A stretch of 64,000 bases of DNA, from the NCBI RefSeq assembly GCF_010093595.1, contig NW_022985441.1:806132-870131 (forward strand). Direction: 5' to 3'. The position numbers and the translations under genes were made by a program. The notes under the pieces are model-generated. The model saw only the letters and a program-made list of their open reading frames with translations, was not told where the DNA came from and did no database searches. Shown in pieces: positions 44,994 through 55,522 of this stretch (positions are counted from its first letter, which is position 1; each line of letters opens with the position of its first letter). This DNA comes from Mytilinidion resinicola. Taxonomy: Eukaryota > Ascomycota > Dothideomycetes > Mytilinidiales > Mytilinidiaceae.

Positions 44994-45959
44994 TCGTGAT
45001 ACCCAATTTAAGACATAGCTGTAGAGTACACTTGAAAAGCTCTTCCTTATAGAAGTTTCCAAAAGACTGGAATCATGGCAGTATCGCCCCAGAATATCTA
45101 GGGATTTCTTCGATGTGTCAGACAGTAATGGCAGTGAATGACTGTGAACGAAATTACCACGCTGAGGAGAATCACGGAGAACTGAGCACGACCCTTCGCG
45201 GACTATAGAGACCGTGAATGGCAAGGCTGCTCAAGATCCATCAATGCGCCGAGGCATCTACCTTCTCCGCGCCAAGTTTGTGTGATAAACGAAGATGAAC
45301 ATGGAATCTATAGTAGATCTGACCGATGGAGCATTGAAGCTCCCAATAGGATTATCTAGCTTCACGTGTCTGTAACCTCTGATCGAGCCTTACTCCTTTG
45401 ACTTGGCTACCACTAGATCCCTGGGACGGGTCTCCTTGTCGGTGTTTTCAGATGTTCATTGCAATGATTCCCTAACAAGCTCCATGGCCGGAACGAGCAA
45501 TTCTGCACGTGCTGAGAAAGTATTGGATACCCTTATGAAGGGTGCTTAAACTTACAACTCGCTCCGCAACATTCTCCACCTCCTCAAATATCGTGAAATT
45601 CGGAAACAACCAAGTACAGAATTGAAAGTCAAATAAACACTCGATTTTCAAGCCTCCAGATCTCTCGGGCATCCGGGCATGCAAAACCTCACCAAATGCG
45701 GAAAGCAACCTCGGCAGTCTTGGCCCTTCACATGGCAGTGACGAAATCCGGGGAAGGTCATGCTGCACCTTCTCCTGCGCTCCATATAAACGCCTGTCAC
45801 GAGCCATTTTCTGACCTCTATACCCTTTTATCAGCCTCCAGCTTCTGCTCCTATTAACTCATTGTCCAGCCCTCTCCTACCCACTGAAAGCGCTTCCAAC
45901 ACCGCCATCCGCATCTTACATCACCGGACAAAGCCTCAGCACAGCCCACCACATCCACA
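44994..45959. other. intergenic between RRP7 and the SCP2 gene
   Basis: A minus-strand frame at 45472-45807 (111 residues, ATG at 45807) is divergent from the SCP2 gene, but has no domain and ordinary composition; I leave it uncalled. The rest is featureless. Confidence 0.35.
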
Positions 45960-46406
45960 ATGTCTCTCAAGAACGGTACGAACCTTTCACTTAGCACGTG
46001 AAGCTCAGATAGTGGAACTAATAGTATCACAGACGCCTTCCCCTCCTCCACCGCTTTCGACGCCATCGCCGCCTCCCTCTCCAACTCCGACGCGGACCGC
46101 AAAGACGCCATCAAGAAAGGCGGCACCATCTTCGCCTTCACGCTGAAGAATGACGCCGGCGCGACGGAATCCTGGTACATCGACCTCAAGGAGACCGGCA
46201 CAGTCGGGAAGGGCGCGGCGCCCGAGGGGAAGAAGGCCGGTGTCACGCTGAGCTTGTCCGATAAAGACTTTCAGTCGCTGATTGCAGGCAAGGCGAATGC
46301 GCAGAAGCTATTTATGGGCGGGAAGCTGAAGGTCAAGGGGGATGTGATGAAGGCGACGAAGGCGGAGCCGATTTTGAAGAAAGCGCAGACGCAGGCGAAG
46401 TTGTAG
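45960..46406 (+). CDS. SCP2-type sterol carrier protein, peroxisomal
   Basis: Exons 45960-45975 and 46033-46406 give 129 residues, the size of a free-standing SCP2 domain. It reads MSLKNDAFPSSTAFDAIAAS, AIKKGGTIFAFTLKNDAG, SWYIDLKETGTVGKG, GVTLSLSDKDFQSLIAGKAN and KLFMGGKLKVKGDVMKATKA. The last three residues, Ala-Lys-Leu, are a type 1 peroxisomal targeting signal. The protein binds fatty acyl-CoA or sterols in a hydrophobic tunnel and is thought to present lipids to beta-oxidation enzymes; yeast relatives (Pox18-type) are induced by oleate. The first exon codes for five residues and one base only. It starts 153 bases from an uncalled minus-strand frame. Confidence 0.92.
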
Positions 46407-48285
46407 ATGGGGGGAGAAAAGTGTATATTAGAGGAAGCATACGTTGAAGTTATGCCGGTTTACTGTGCTGTTTCTGTCATCTTTTCCAAGCCCGAAGATG
46501 CATCGGCGCAATCTCACATAGACATATCCTCGCCAAATCTTAATTTTCCGAGGTCTGAATTCGCGTCTATTCATCTCTCGAAGCGATTTCCACCCCCCTC
46601 TAAGGATGTAAAACTCCTAACATTCCATATCAGACCACGAATGGGGCTAATGTTACAATGCACTAAGATATCGAGACGGGGCCGGTCCGATATATTGGGC
46701 CTGGCGTCAAAATCCTTCGATTTAGTCATGATCTGGCGTCCCAGAACGTTCTACGCTTTCGTCAAAACAAGCTCGGACTATGGAGCTGCTTCCGTTCATC
46801 TTTCTCCTTGAATAGACTTCGCTTTTGTGCGGAGCAGTTATAATTATGGGGAAGCTTTTCCTTATTTATTCAGAACCATCCACGCCATTATAAGAAGTAC
46901 TAATCGCAATAAGCTCTTGGTAAAAGTTCTCGCAAAAACGGGCACATTCTTTCTTCTCAACAGGGACATCGTTCCGGTTAGAATCTGTCTAAATTATGAC
47001 CAGTGGCTAGAACATTCACACTTGTCCTCCAAAACTCACCTCACACGACTTCCCTGTCTGGTTAGCGCCGTATCCCCTCTTCGTAAGCAAAATTACGCCC
47101 GGCTTAGCTTCGTATCTCCGCCCCAGCAACAGTAGACGTCCTCACCACCCCCGAACTGTGCTCTGCCACTTGCCCCCAAGCCTCACTCATCCACGTGCAC
47201 AGAAACTGTTGCTTCTTGCACACCCTCATTGTCAAGTCTCTGTTGCTGCAAATATGTATTTTCTTTCGCGCTTCGCCGCATTCCACAAATCACAAATCTT
47301 CTAAATCTAAATCCAATTCCATCCATTGTCCGCCTCATTCATACCAAATCACCTCCTCTCCATCTTCCAGGCTAGTACGCCCCCGTCACAGACATTCCGC
47401 AAGACGACTGAGATACCCTGTACAGGCGTTTCGAGGATTCACGCTCGGCGTCGTGAAGGGTGGGAAGTCAGAGGATGTATTTCTTAGTTTACCCATCCTT
47501 TTCATGGTCCAAATTATTTCCTCTATAGCGTCGTCGCATTTTCTTTCATTCCGCCAGAGAAAGCCATCCTAGGCTTGGAGTGCTTCTTCACGAAATACTC
47601 TATTCGGGGCCATTAGATCACAAAATTCAACGCAATTGACGCTATGCGCCCTGATACAACATTCAGTAGTTGTTATGGCCATGGAGAAAGTCTATGTATT
47701 CAAGATACCTGGATATGTTCTCTCCTAGTGAAAAAATCCAATGGGAATGTCCACTGCGTTGAACTTTTCGTGGCGTTGGAGTTCCCAAAGCCTAACGGGG
47801 TACCCCGAGTAGTTGCAAGGACTGCCCAAACTTATGTCTTGGTACTGTATTCGAATCGAGCTACCCAGCAAGCTGGATTTCGCTTAAGGTATGCTCTATT
47901 GCTCCCCACTCCCTACCCCGCAAGTATTGTCACCAACCTCGTAATCCTTGCCTATTTTGTCATTTACTTGTACCACGATAGCCTTGCCGTTCTGCTGTTA
48001 TACGTTCGCTCCTCATGGAACTACTGCCATGTGAATGGTGAAAGAGGAATGGTGATATATCTGAGGTTGCCAAGATAGTGTAGCGCATTTGGTGCCTACG
48101 CACTGGTACAGGAGTTGCTTCGTATGAAATCAAACCCGGATGCTTAGACCTCCGTAGCGCCGAGCTGAAAAGGTAATGGGTACGGGAGTAATTTAGTCCC
48201 GTAGTCAACCTTAGGTTATCTCTACAGCCCTAGCTTGTGCTGCATGAAGACGAGGTGGTTTAGTGGGAAACTATACAACACTACA
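46407..48285. other. gene-poor region
   Basis: About 1.9 kb with no recognised gene. AT content rises and the open frames (for example 46407-46811 and 47644-48078 plus) show no domain. It precedes an oxidoreductase relic and may be decayed accessory DNA. Confidence 0.4.
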
Positions 48286-48617
48286 CAAGTGAGATCAGGC
48301 GGGCCGGAGAAGGTGTTTGGGCGCCAGAATATGGGGTAGCGCATGCGGAGTATATTGCTGTCTCAACGCATATGCGCGTGCATAAGCCGAAGAAGGTGAG
48401 TTGGGAAGAGTTTGCGCGCATTCCGGAGGTAAGTCACCCATCCCCCTCGCTCCCCCAGGTCCTCTAGCGCAATTCGAGTATCCGTAAGCATAGTTGCTCT
48501 TCCCAAAAGCATCACCGCCAACGCCTCCCCCAGGCCTGGATCACCGCAGCCCAAGCCTTCTATCTAATCGGCTGCTACACCTCCGGCAATTCCGTCCTCT
48601 GGCACACGCCGGCCTAG
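48286..48617 (+). pseudogene. NADPH:quinone-oxidoreductase/zinc-type ADH fragment
   Basis: Two exon-like pieces (to 48428, and 48534-48617) around an intron with GTAAGT and CCCCCAG. Joined they read AGEGVWAPEYGVAHAEYIAV, RVHKPKKVSWEEFARIPE and AWITAAQAFYLIGCYTSGNS, then VLWHTPA and a TAG at 48615-48617. This is the segment just before the Rossmann fold in medium-chain dehydrogenases of the quinone oxidoreductase (PIG3-like) group, normally around residues 90-170 of 330. The glycine-rich G-A-S-x-G-V-G motif that should follow is gone, and the N-terminus is not found upstream. I read it as a relic. Confidence 0.7.
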
Positions 48618-49132
48618 GCTAGTAAACGACCCGAAGCAGCTGACAGCATCAGTGAGGATCCCGCAAGTGTTCGCGTTTTCCCTAAACCTATGCTCGTGAA
48701 ATGAAGGACGATGCTGCATTATGTTTTGTTGCTGCTGTTGTTTTTGTCGTTGTTATAGCAGATATAATGGGGCTGCCTTTATGGACGAGTCTTCCCAACG
48801 CAGTAAGTATGATCATACCGAGTTTGTGATACTATTCTAACTAATGCAAGCTGTTACTACGGACTCATTGAACGAGAGTCAGGGTGCAGCCATCGAGGCC
48901 AACAGGTCGGTCTCTGATATTCGGTTGGATCACGAGCCGACCTGTCAACATGCCCTGACAATTTTATGCACCCTGCCGGAGACTCTCGAGGCCGAGCCTG
49001 GTAGACATAAATCAAGGCAAGGACTTTCTTATGAGTATAAGCACTCCGTCTAAGTAATGTAAGACTGCTATTCTCAATCTCGTTTATCTGATAGCCATAG
49101 TCAAATCCGCCCTCTGCCAAGATACGCCCGCC
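48618..49132. other. intergenic
   Basis: About 500 bases before the small membrane-protein gene. No gene recognised; 48725-48770 has a TTGTTGTTG-like simple stretch. Confidence 0.35.
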
Positions 49133-49918
49133 ATGCTATCCCGCTCCCAGATCTCCGCCCGGTACAACCGGACCACGCTAGGATCCAAAAAGACATTTGA
49201 ATATGCTTGTGTTGGGGCTGGCGTAGCCACTAATGTGCTGTTCTTTGTCGGGCTCCTTGCCGGATCTATGATGCCGCCGCTGGCCCCCGCCCACACCGCT
49301 GAGCAGGTCGTCAGTCACTACAAGCGCCATCTCACCGGCATCCGCGTCCTAGCAACATTGGTCCTATGGTCCGGCCCGCTCTATGTCATGTGGACCGCGG
49401 TCTGCTCCTCACAGATGAAGCGCATCCCCGGCGTCCCGCATGCCGTGACGGCGACCCAGCTCGCGTCCGGGGCCTTGGGTGCAGTGGGCTTCTACGCGCC
49501 GGCCATCCTGTTCGCGACCACGGCATACCGCCCAGAGCGCCCGCCCGAGATCACCATGGCGCTCAATGACCTGTCGTGGATCTTCACCGTCTTCGGCTTC
49601 ACGCCCGTCGTCACCCAGAACGTCGCTTTCGGCTGGGCCATACTGGCGGACCTCCGCCCCAAACCCCTCTTCCCGCGCTGGCTGGGCTGGATGAACGTCA
49701 TCCTGCCCTTCGGCCTCAGTCCCGGCATGGGCCTCCATTTTGTTCATCACGGGCCGATTGCTTGGAACGGATGGGTGACGTTTTGGCTGGGGTTCGTGTG
49801 GTTTGGTGGTTTGACTGGCGCGAATATCATGTATCTGTTCCTGGCGGTAGGTAACGATATGGAGCGTGACGCGGTGGAAGAGGTTGCGGTTGAGGAACCC
49901 ACGAAACGAAACTGCTGA
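49133..49918 (+). CDS. small polytopic membrane protein, unknown function
   Basis: A single exon of 261 residues. There are about six hydrophobic helices: FEYACVGAGVATNVLFFVGL (about 24-46), VLATLVLWSGPLYVMWTAVC (70-92), LASGALGAVGFYAPAILFAT (106-128), LSWIFTVFGFTPVVTQNVAF (142-165), WLGWMNVILPFGLSPGMGLH (183-203) and WVTFWLGFVWFGGLTGANIM (212-235). A loop after helix 1 reads AHTAEQVVSHYKRHLTGIRV, seen in bacterial and fungal uncharacterised membrane proteins. The intronless form, GC-rich third positions and resemblance to actinobacterial proteins make horizontal origin possible, but that is a weak inference. No charged catalytic motif suggests an enzyme. Confidence 0.75.
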   Translation: MLSRSQISARYNRTTLGSKKTFEYACVGAGVATNVLFFVGLLAGSMMPPLAPAHTAEQVVSHYKRHLTGIRVLATLVLWSGPLYVMWTAVCSSQMKRIPGVPHAVTATQLASGALGAVGFYAPAILFATTAYRPERPPEITMALNDLSWIFTVFGFTPVVTQNVAFGWAILADLRPKPLFPRWLGWMNVILPFGLSPGMGLHFVHHGPIAWNGWVTFWLGFVWFGGLTGANIMYLFLAVGNDMERDAVEEVAVEEPTKRNC

Positions 49919-50671
49919 GGTGAGTTTTCGTGTTTGCGCGCTCAATTATGATGACTGAGAGTGGTAGAACCAGCATTACTAGCATAGGATAGCCTTCCTG
50001 TCGAAGACATACATGGCGCTTGAGGCCAGGCTGTTGTCTGCTACCTCGACCTGATATTCCGGCGCATCTGGAAGCTTGCTCCAGAGCCTCGTGGTGCAGA
50101 TACGGGGAATGAGAGCGCTTTGTGTAAGCGTTAGGTGGATCGCCTAGAAAGGAGCTAGGTATACAGTACCCATAGCGGGAAGCAAAGAGGAAAGGAGACC
50201 GCATACATTGATTCCGCCGACCCTCTCACTCGAAGTCTTCACACAACGGTGCACGTTTTCCAAGTAATGAGAAATGTTCAACATTATGAAATTGGTTAAA
50301 GAATGTATATACAACAAACTGCGTGTCAGCGTGATACTCATCAAAAGCGTGAAGCGTGAAGCGTTCGCCCGTCATCGTCATCATGAAGACTGTTCCGTTC
50401 CGTCCGCCAAATGAAGGTCATGAGAAGTCAAAAGAAGAACCAAAAGAAAGCCGCCGCCTCAACTCTGTGCTTGCCAGAGGAAGCCGGCTCTTGCGCCACC
50501 GTCCGTAAATCCCGTCCGTCCATGCATAAGATGCCACCACCATGAATACACCTCATAAGACAACAATACCTCGAGCTCCGATCCCGAACCTCAACTGCGC
50601 CGAATCCGTACGACACCAACACTACTAATACCTTTACATGACGTAGTGACTAGCGCCTTTTCCAGTAACGC
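49919..50671. other. convergent intergenic region
   Basis: Between the 3' ends of the membrane protein and F-box-like genes. Nothing recognised. Confidence 0.4.
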
Positions 50672-52304
50672 TCATCTCCACGAGAACACCGAACTCCTCA
50701 AAAACCGCCGCATATGCTCACTCCCGCCCCACACCTGCTCCCGCGCCTTCTTCCCCACCACCGCACTCCGCCCTTTACTCAACCACCTCGCCAGCCCCTT
50801 CCCTTGCACGTCTCCCTCGCCCTCATCCTGTCCCATCAGCGGCCCTAGGATCCGCGGCTCCATGTCCACGGGGCTCAGCATCACAGGCACATCCATGACC
50901 TCCTCCGCCTTCCGCTTCCACTCGTCGGAGCCGGTTAGGCGCGTCAAGGGCGCCAGCGCATCGTCCCAGTCGCCGGAGCGCAGCGTGACGTCCTCGAAGT
51001 TGAAGTCTGCGAGCGTGCGGCGGTGCGCGTGGATGAACGCCGAGATCTGGGAGGAGTCCATGACGCCGTTTTCGAGCTCCATGTAGCGGAGGCGGGGGAA
51101 CTTGAGCGCGCGGGGCCCGTTGAGCTGGGGTTTGGCGCGGGTAGAGTGGGAGCTGCCCGGTGGAGTGGGGGGCTGCATGCAAGGTTCGCGGTCTAGAGAG
51201 AGCGGCGAAGGGCCACGCTCGCCGCGCCAGCGGAAGAAGAGGCGGGTGAGGGCTGGCGCGAACGCGCGGAGGTAGGCGTGCAGGATGCGGAGGTGCTCGG
51301 TGCGGGATTTTTGCGCGAAGGGGAAGGAGTCCATGTGGATTGCTAGTTTGCGGATTTGTGCCCAGCGGCGGGAGGAACGTGGGGTGGAGCCGAAGGCGAG
51401 CATGGGTTGGAGGTACAGCAGGCCGCCTGGATGGATAGGGAGGAGGGAAAGTGTGGTTAGCTGGGGCAGGTGGGCGCGCTCAATGGCGATGCGGAGGGAG
51501 ATGAGGGCGTAGTCGACGGTGCTGCGGCGGTAGCGCTGGGCGGTCTCTTGGCCTGGGCAGCTGATTTTGAGGTGGGAGAGGGTTGGGAGCAGGGAGAAGG
51601 CTCGAATGAAGGCGGGGATGTTAGTTGCGGCGTGGAAGAGGGGTGGGTATTGCTTGATGAGGAGGTCGGTCATCTCCCAGGATCCGTACTTGGGTTGCTT
51701 GACCTTGCCGGCCAGCGTATTAGGTGGATGGACCTGGGGTTCATAAAGAAATGGTCGATGTTCCCCGGTCAACGGGTCGACCAGTGGAGGTAGGAAAGTC
51801 TCTGAAGTGTGAGGCATATTGAAGGTAAGAGTCTTCACGTGACGGCCGACTCTCTCCAGGGCAGCCATGCGCGCTGGCTTGGTAAAGGTGCTGGGCTTGA
51901 AGGTAATTGAGACATCTTGAAACAAGAAGGGCGTGGCTCGAGTAGCAAAGTCGTGGCACACCAGGCGGACGTTTGGTAGCTCCTCCTTGGGGACCTTTTC
52001 GAGCAGCGCATTGCGACAGGTATCGTTCAGCCAGAACCGGAGGAACGAGGAGCTTGTCGACAACACGAGATTGCAGATGGAGCTGTTCGATCGATGTGCT
52101 GGTTAGGAACTGTCAGTGATGCTCCGCGACACGTAGTGCTGTGCGTGGCAGCTCACATCTCCCGTCAGCTGAGGCGGGTGTCAGCGGGATCTCGCCGAAT
52201 AGCAGCTTCGAAGAGGCGCGCGAGGTCTTGGAGGCCTGGCTGTCATGGCTCTCGCCTGATACCGATCGCTTCAACGACGGAGGCGACGGTTGAGGAGACG
52301 TCAT
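50672..52304 (-). CDS. F-box-like protein with degenerate leucine-rich region
   Basis: Exons 52304-52157 and 52098-50672 give 524 residues. The first exon encodes a Ser-rich lead, MTSPQPSPPSLKRSVSGESH. After the intron the frame reads STSSSFLRFWLNDTCRNALL, then EKVPKEELPNVRLVCHDFAT and ATPFLFQDVSITFKPSTFTK, the pattern of fungal F-box proteins (L-P-x-V-R-L-V-C-x-x-F), though the first helix is atypical. Leucine-rich strand-helix units follow (AFIRAFSLLPTLSHLKISCP, HLPQLTTLSLLPIHPGGLLY, AQIRKLAIHMDSFPFAQKS), then FPRLRYMELENGVMDSSQIS and HRRTLADFNFEDVTL. F-box proteins recruit substrates to SCF ubiquitin ligases through Skp1; the target is unknown. CSN7, 45 kb away, acts on the same cullin system, but no direct link is implied. 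Confidence 0.75.
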
Positions 52305-53823
52305 ACGTGGAAATGGTCATGAAAACGCAGCAGAGTGGAGATTTAGAACAGCAGTTTGATTTTGAGTCGCGATAACGAGAGCGGGAAAGCAGAAACCTCA
52401 GGAGCATCAGGCATAGCGAGTGGCGGCCGTCTATTTACTGTGGCAGGGCACGAGCGGAGCATGTCTGCACGTGAGACGCAGGTATGAGTCAAAGCAAGAG
52501 TCGTTGGAGGGGAGGGCAGGCTTGGGGTTTTGCAGCGACGCTGGATTCGGGCGAAGTATTGAGCAGAATCACGACCATCTCGCGGTGCGCGCTCGCGCTC
52601 TTCTTTATATCGACGTGATGATTTGGCCCGCCGGCCGGCCCCACGAGGCCCGACGGATGCCTGATTCAGGGCTTGAAACATTTGGGTGAAGCAGCCAGTG
52701 GGAGGTGCAGAACGGGTCGTGTCCGTTGCTTTTTGGTGCATTAGCGCATGCAGGAGGGAGGAAACATCGAGGCTGGGCGGCCGGGGAAAAGGCCGCAAAG
52801 ACGGTGAGGCCCGCCAAGCGCAGCACAAGGCGCGTCCACGTTTAAGTGCACGCGTCGTCTGTTTGGCCATGGTAGAGTTAAAGTTGTTTTGACATCCAGG
52901 AACGGGCCAAATGGGTGAATTGCGGGTGGTGCGTGCAGCCGCGGACGACCAGAAGTTTCGAAACTTCGGCTACCGTCAACACCATAGGCCCATCGTCACA
53001 TTGTGTTGGCAGTTCCCAACGCGTCCCCTGTCCAGACACGTTCACGACGTTCCACCATCCTGGCCATGCTCGAACAAACTGACCCTTCACGCGTCACTTC
53101 ACTGACAATAGGTCAGAAGGGCTCCTCCTGTTGCACTGTACTCAAGAACTACCTGGGGCGACATGAGCATCGCGAATTGCAGCGTCGGAGGTGTCTCAAT
53201 GGCTTGAGTGGCTGGTGAATGATAGGTTGGAGTCACGTACATTCGGCCTGCACGCGTCAGTTCGTCGAAACTACTCCCATGTGGCATCATTTGTCCACCA
53301 AACTACTAGGCACAACGTAGACGAGCGTCAAGTTCCGCTTTTAAGTGTGGTTCAAATGCGTAAACGACTCTAGAAGGGTAGTCATGGTCATGCAGTTGTC
53401 ACGTAAGATGTCTCGATAGTGTGCCCAGGTGGGTTTACTCTATGCATTAACTCGGGTTGCAGCACTACAACCTAGGGTCAGCAACTCATATGCAGTAACG
53501 TATCAGGATAACATGCTGATACAGGAGGAAGTAACAGGTAGTGCAACAGCAGTGCTGCAGCACGGTATCAGTACTGTATCAGGAAACAGGATGAATCAAG
53601 TAACGCGTCAGGAAGAGATACCACGTTATGCCCCCGGGGCTGGCCCCCCTCCTTCCCCTAGTATATAAACAACGAGCTAGACACCCATAGAAATCAGAGT
53701 TCACATCAATTTCAACCTGAGTCATTATGTACTTTTCTTCGATCTTGACGCGTTCTGATATCATTCGACGTTTTGGCGGATGTGATGGATGCACATATCC
53801 AATAACCCCAGACCAGAACACGG
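52305..53823. other. intergenic, 1.5 kb
   Basis: No gene recognised. At 53490-53620 the motif (G)TAACGTATCAGGA and variants (TAACGCGTCAGGA, ACTGTATCAGGA) recur loosely, and a TATA-like GTATATAAAC lies at 53661-53670 facing right; a possible decayed promoter or LTR, not assigned. Confidence 0.35.
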
Positions 53824-54102
53824 TCATCGTTTTTCTCGAACCCCATACGAAAACTCACAGGCATTGAAGTAGTACGCATTGAGCTCCACACAAGTCGTCC
53901 CGCTCACACACTACATCGGTCAATTAGCAATGTCCTCAATCACTGACAACACTCTCAATACGTACCTGTGTCGCACCCGTCCAACTCACTCCCCCACACT
54001 GACCCCAATGCGCCACAGTCAGCCCATTACCACCACTTGACCCCGTCACCGCCGCCACAGAACTCAACGCACCACTCACTGTCACTGTCACTGTCACTGT
54101 CA

Positions 54103-54145
<43 letters not shown>

Positions 54146-54998
54146 CGTCGCACTAATGCCCGGCGTCGGCGTCTCATCATTTCTCACACAGCCCGTCAGG
54201 TCCGTCAACTGTGCCGGACACGTAACCTTCTGCCAGCTAACCGCGGGGTTATCCGCATTCTGGAACCAGTCGAAGCGCCAACAACACCCAGGCTTCAGCT
54301 TATCCGAGAACGAGTCGCACTCCGAGCGAGAGGAGATGCCGCCGTATTGCGCGCCCCAGCTGTTGGGAGGTGCGCCCCACTCATTTGCGCAGCCGTTGAA
54401 GATGCCGACGCCGCCAGATATCGCGAGGTCGAAGTGGTTGTCGCCCAGGTCGCCACCTGTGTTGGTGGCTTGGACGACAAACTTCTTACCAGAGACGGGG
54501 CCAGAGGTGAAGGTGAGTCTGGGGCTGGAGTCAGCGGACTGTTTGACGGAAATGGCAGAGGAAAAGGATAGACGGAGGCCTCACTCGTAGCATGAACAGC
54601 ACCAGCTAGACTCAGTTCAGCCTGCTAGCTTCACGGCCGCGAAACCGTAGCTTAGATTGTCGTTAACGGCCCACGGACTCTTTATAAGTCTAGTAAGTAT
54701 GTTGGTTCCAAGTCGTGGGCATCAAGGTGACTCGTTACGTACTTGGTTCGAATGCAGGCCCATTCGAGACCGAGAAATCGCAGCTTGATTTCGCCGCCAT
54801 GTCTGCGAGCGGATTGTCGCTCTTGTCGCAGCTCTTAATGGGGGCGCTGACCGCTGCCTTTCCAGCCCATCCACAGGAGCCCTTGCAGCAGTCCCAGTAC
54901 CGAGTCGTCTAACCAGTACCGGAAGTCTGCGCATTGGTGATAGTGGCACTACCTCCGAGGAGGGCGAGCAAGGCAATCTTCTTTAGGATGGATGTCAT
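53824..54998 (-). pseudogene. GH45 endoglucanase with CBM1, interrupted by stops
   Basis: The ATG at 54998 opens a signal peptide MTSILKKIALLALLGGSATI then TNAQTSGTG, and the next codon is TAG (54911-54909) where family members have Gln before TTRYWDCCKGSCGWAGKAAV. The catalytic Asp of RYWDCC and the acid Asp of [11 protein letters not shown] are both present. A second in-frame stop TGA (54619-54617) lies in NLSYGFAAVKLAG-stop-TESSWCCSCYE. The core continues [40 protein letters not shown] and [21 protein letters not shown] Thr-Ala/Thr-Val linker leads to a CBM1: [19 protein letters not shown] and after an intron CVSGTTCVELNAYYFNAC. The enzyme would cut cellulose outside the cell. The intron 1 junction (54660-54740) is also irregular, joining EPST to KSPWAVND without the usual Cys. 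With two stops it is probably dead. Confidence 0.82.
54078..54151. repeat. hexamer microsatellite coding the GH45-CBM1 linker
   Basis: On the plus strand GTCACT repeats about four times and is followed by GTCGCT repeated about six to seven times. On the coding minus strand this gives Thr-Val and Thr-Ala dipeptides joining catalytic and cellulose-binding domains. The number of units is expected to vary between strains by slippage. Confidence 0.85.
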
Positions 54999-55522
54999 AT
55001 TTGAGAGATTGAAGCGAAGAGCGAAGATATGATCAAAAAAGCACGAGGAGGAACGTGAAGGAAGAAGTAGACTTGAGGGAAATTTTAGATGGATTATACG
55101 TCGAACACCGCAATCATCGAATTGTCTTCACCATGTCATGATCAATCCCGGATTAGGCCCTGCCGGATCGTCGTAGGGGCAGATTGAATCAGCGGAAATT
55201 CAAACAGCGGAGATTCAACACCTCCTTCGGAGCCGTCCGCTCGATAAATGTGACCCTAGAATCTCGGGGCGTTTCATTTTGTATCCCCTCAGACGCGCCA
55301 CTTGATTAGACGAACACCGGGCGTGATGTCAGGGCAATCAGGTGCGTTTGTACGGTTTGTGGCGGAGTAAGATGGCCCGAGATGGCCTTTGGCTGGGATA
55401 GACGCGATCTGTGGAGCTCATTTGGAGTTGCGGGCCCTCAGGCCTTGATCTGTCTCGAATTGCCGAGCTGGTGGTTTGTGTGGCAATAGAGGGCTTTTGC
55501 CGAACAGGGGCATGTGCGCGTC
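54999..55522. other. intergenic, GH45 promoter side
   Basis: 524 bases upstream of the minus-strand cellulase and downstream of the kinase-vWA gene. Nothing recognised. Confidence 0.4.

Noticed and set aside
45472..45807. 111-codon minus-strand frame with ATG, divergent from the SCP2 gene
   Set aside because: No domain and composition not clearly coding; would need RNA evidence.
49133..49918. Horizontal transfer of the small membrane protein from bacteria
   Set aside because: Based only on lack of introns and a vague resemblance; not strong enough to claim without a tree.
53661..53867. TATA-like GTATATAAAC followed by a 46-codon plus-strand frame from about 53727
   Set aside because: Overlaps the 3' end of the GH45 gene antisense, too short, no signal peptide or Cys pattern; likely chance.
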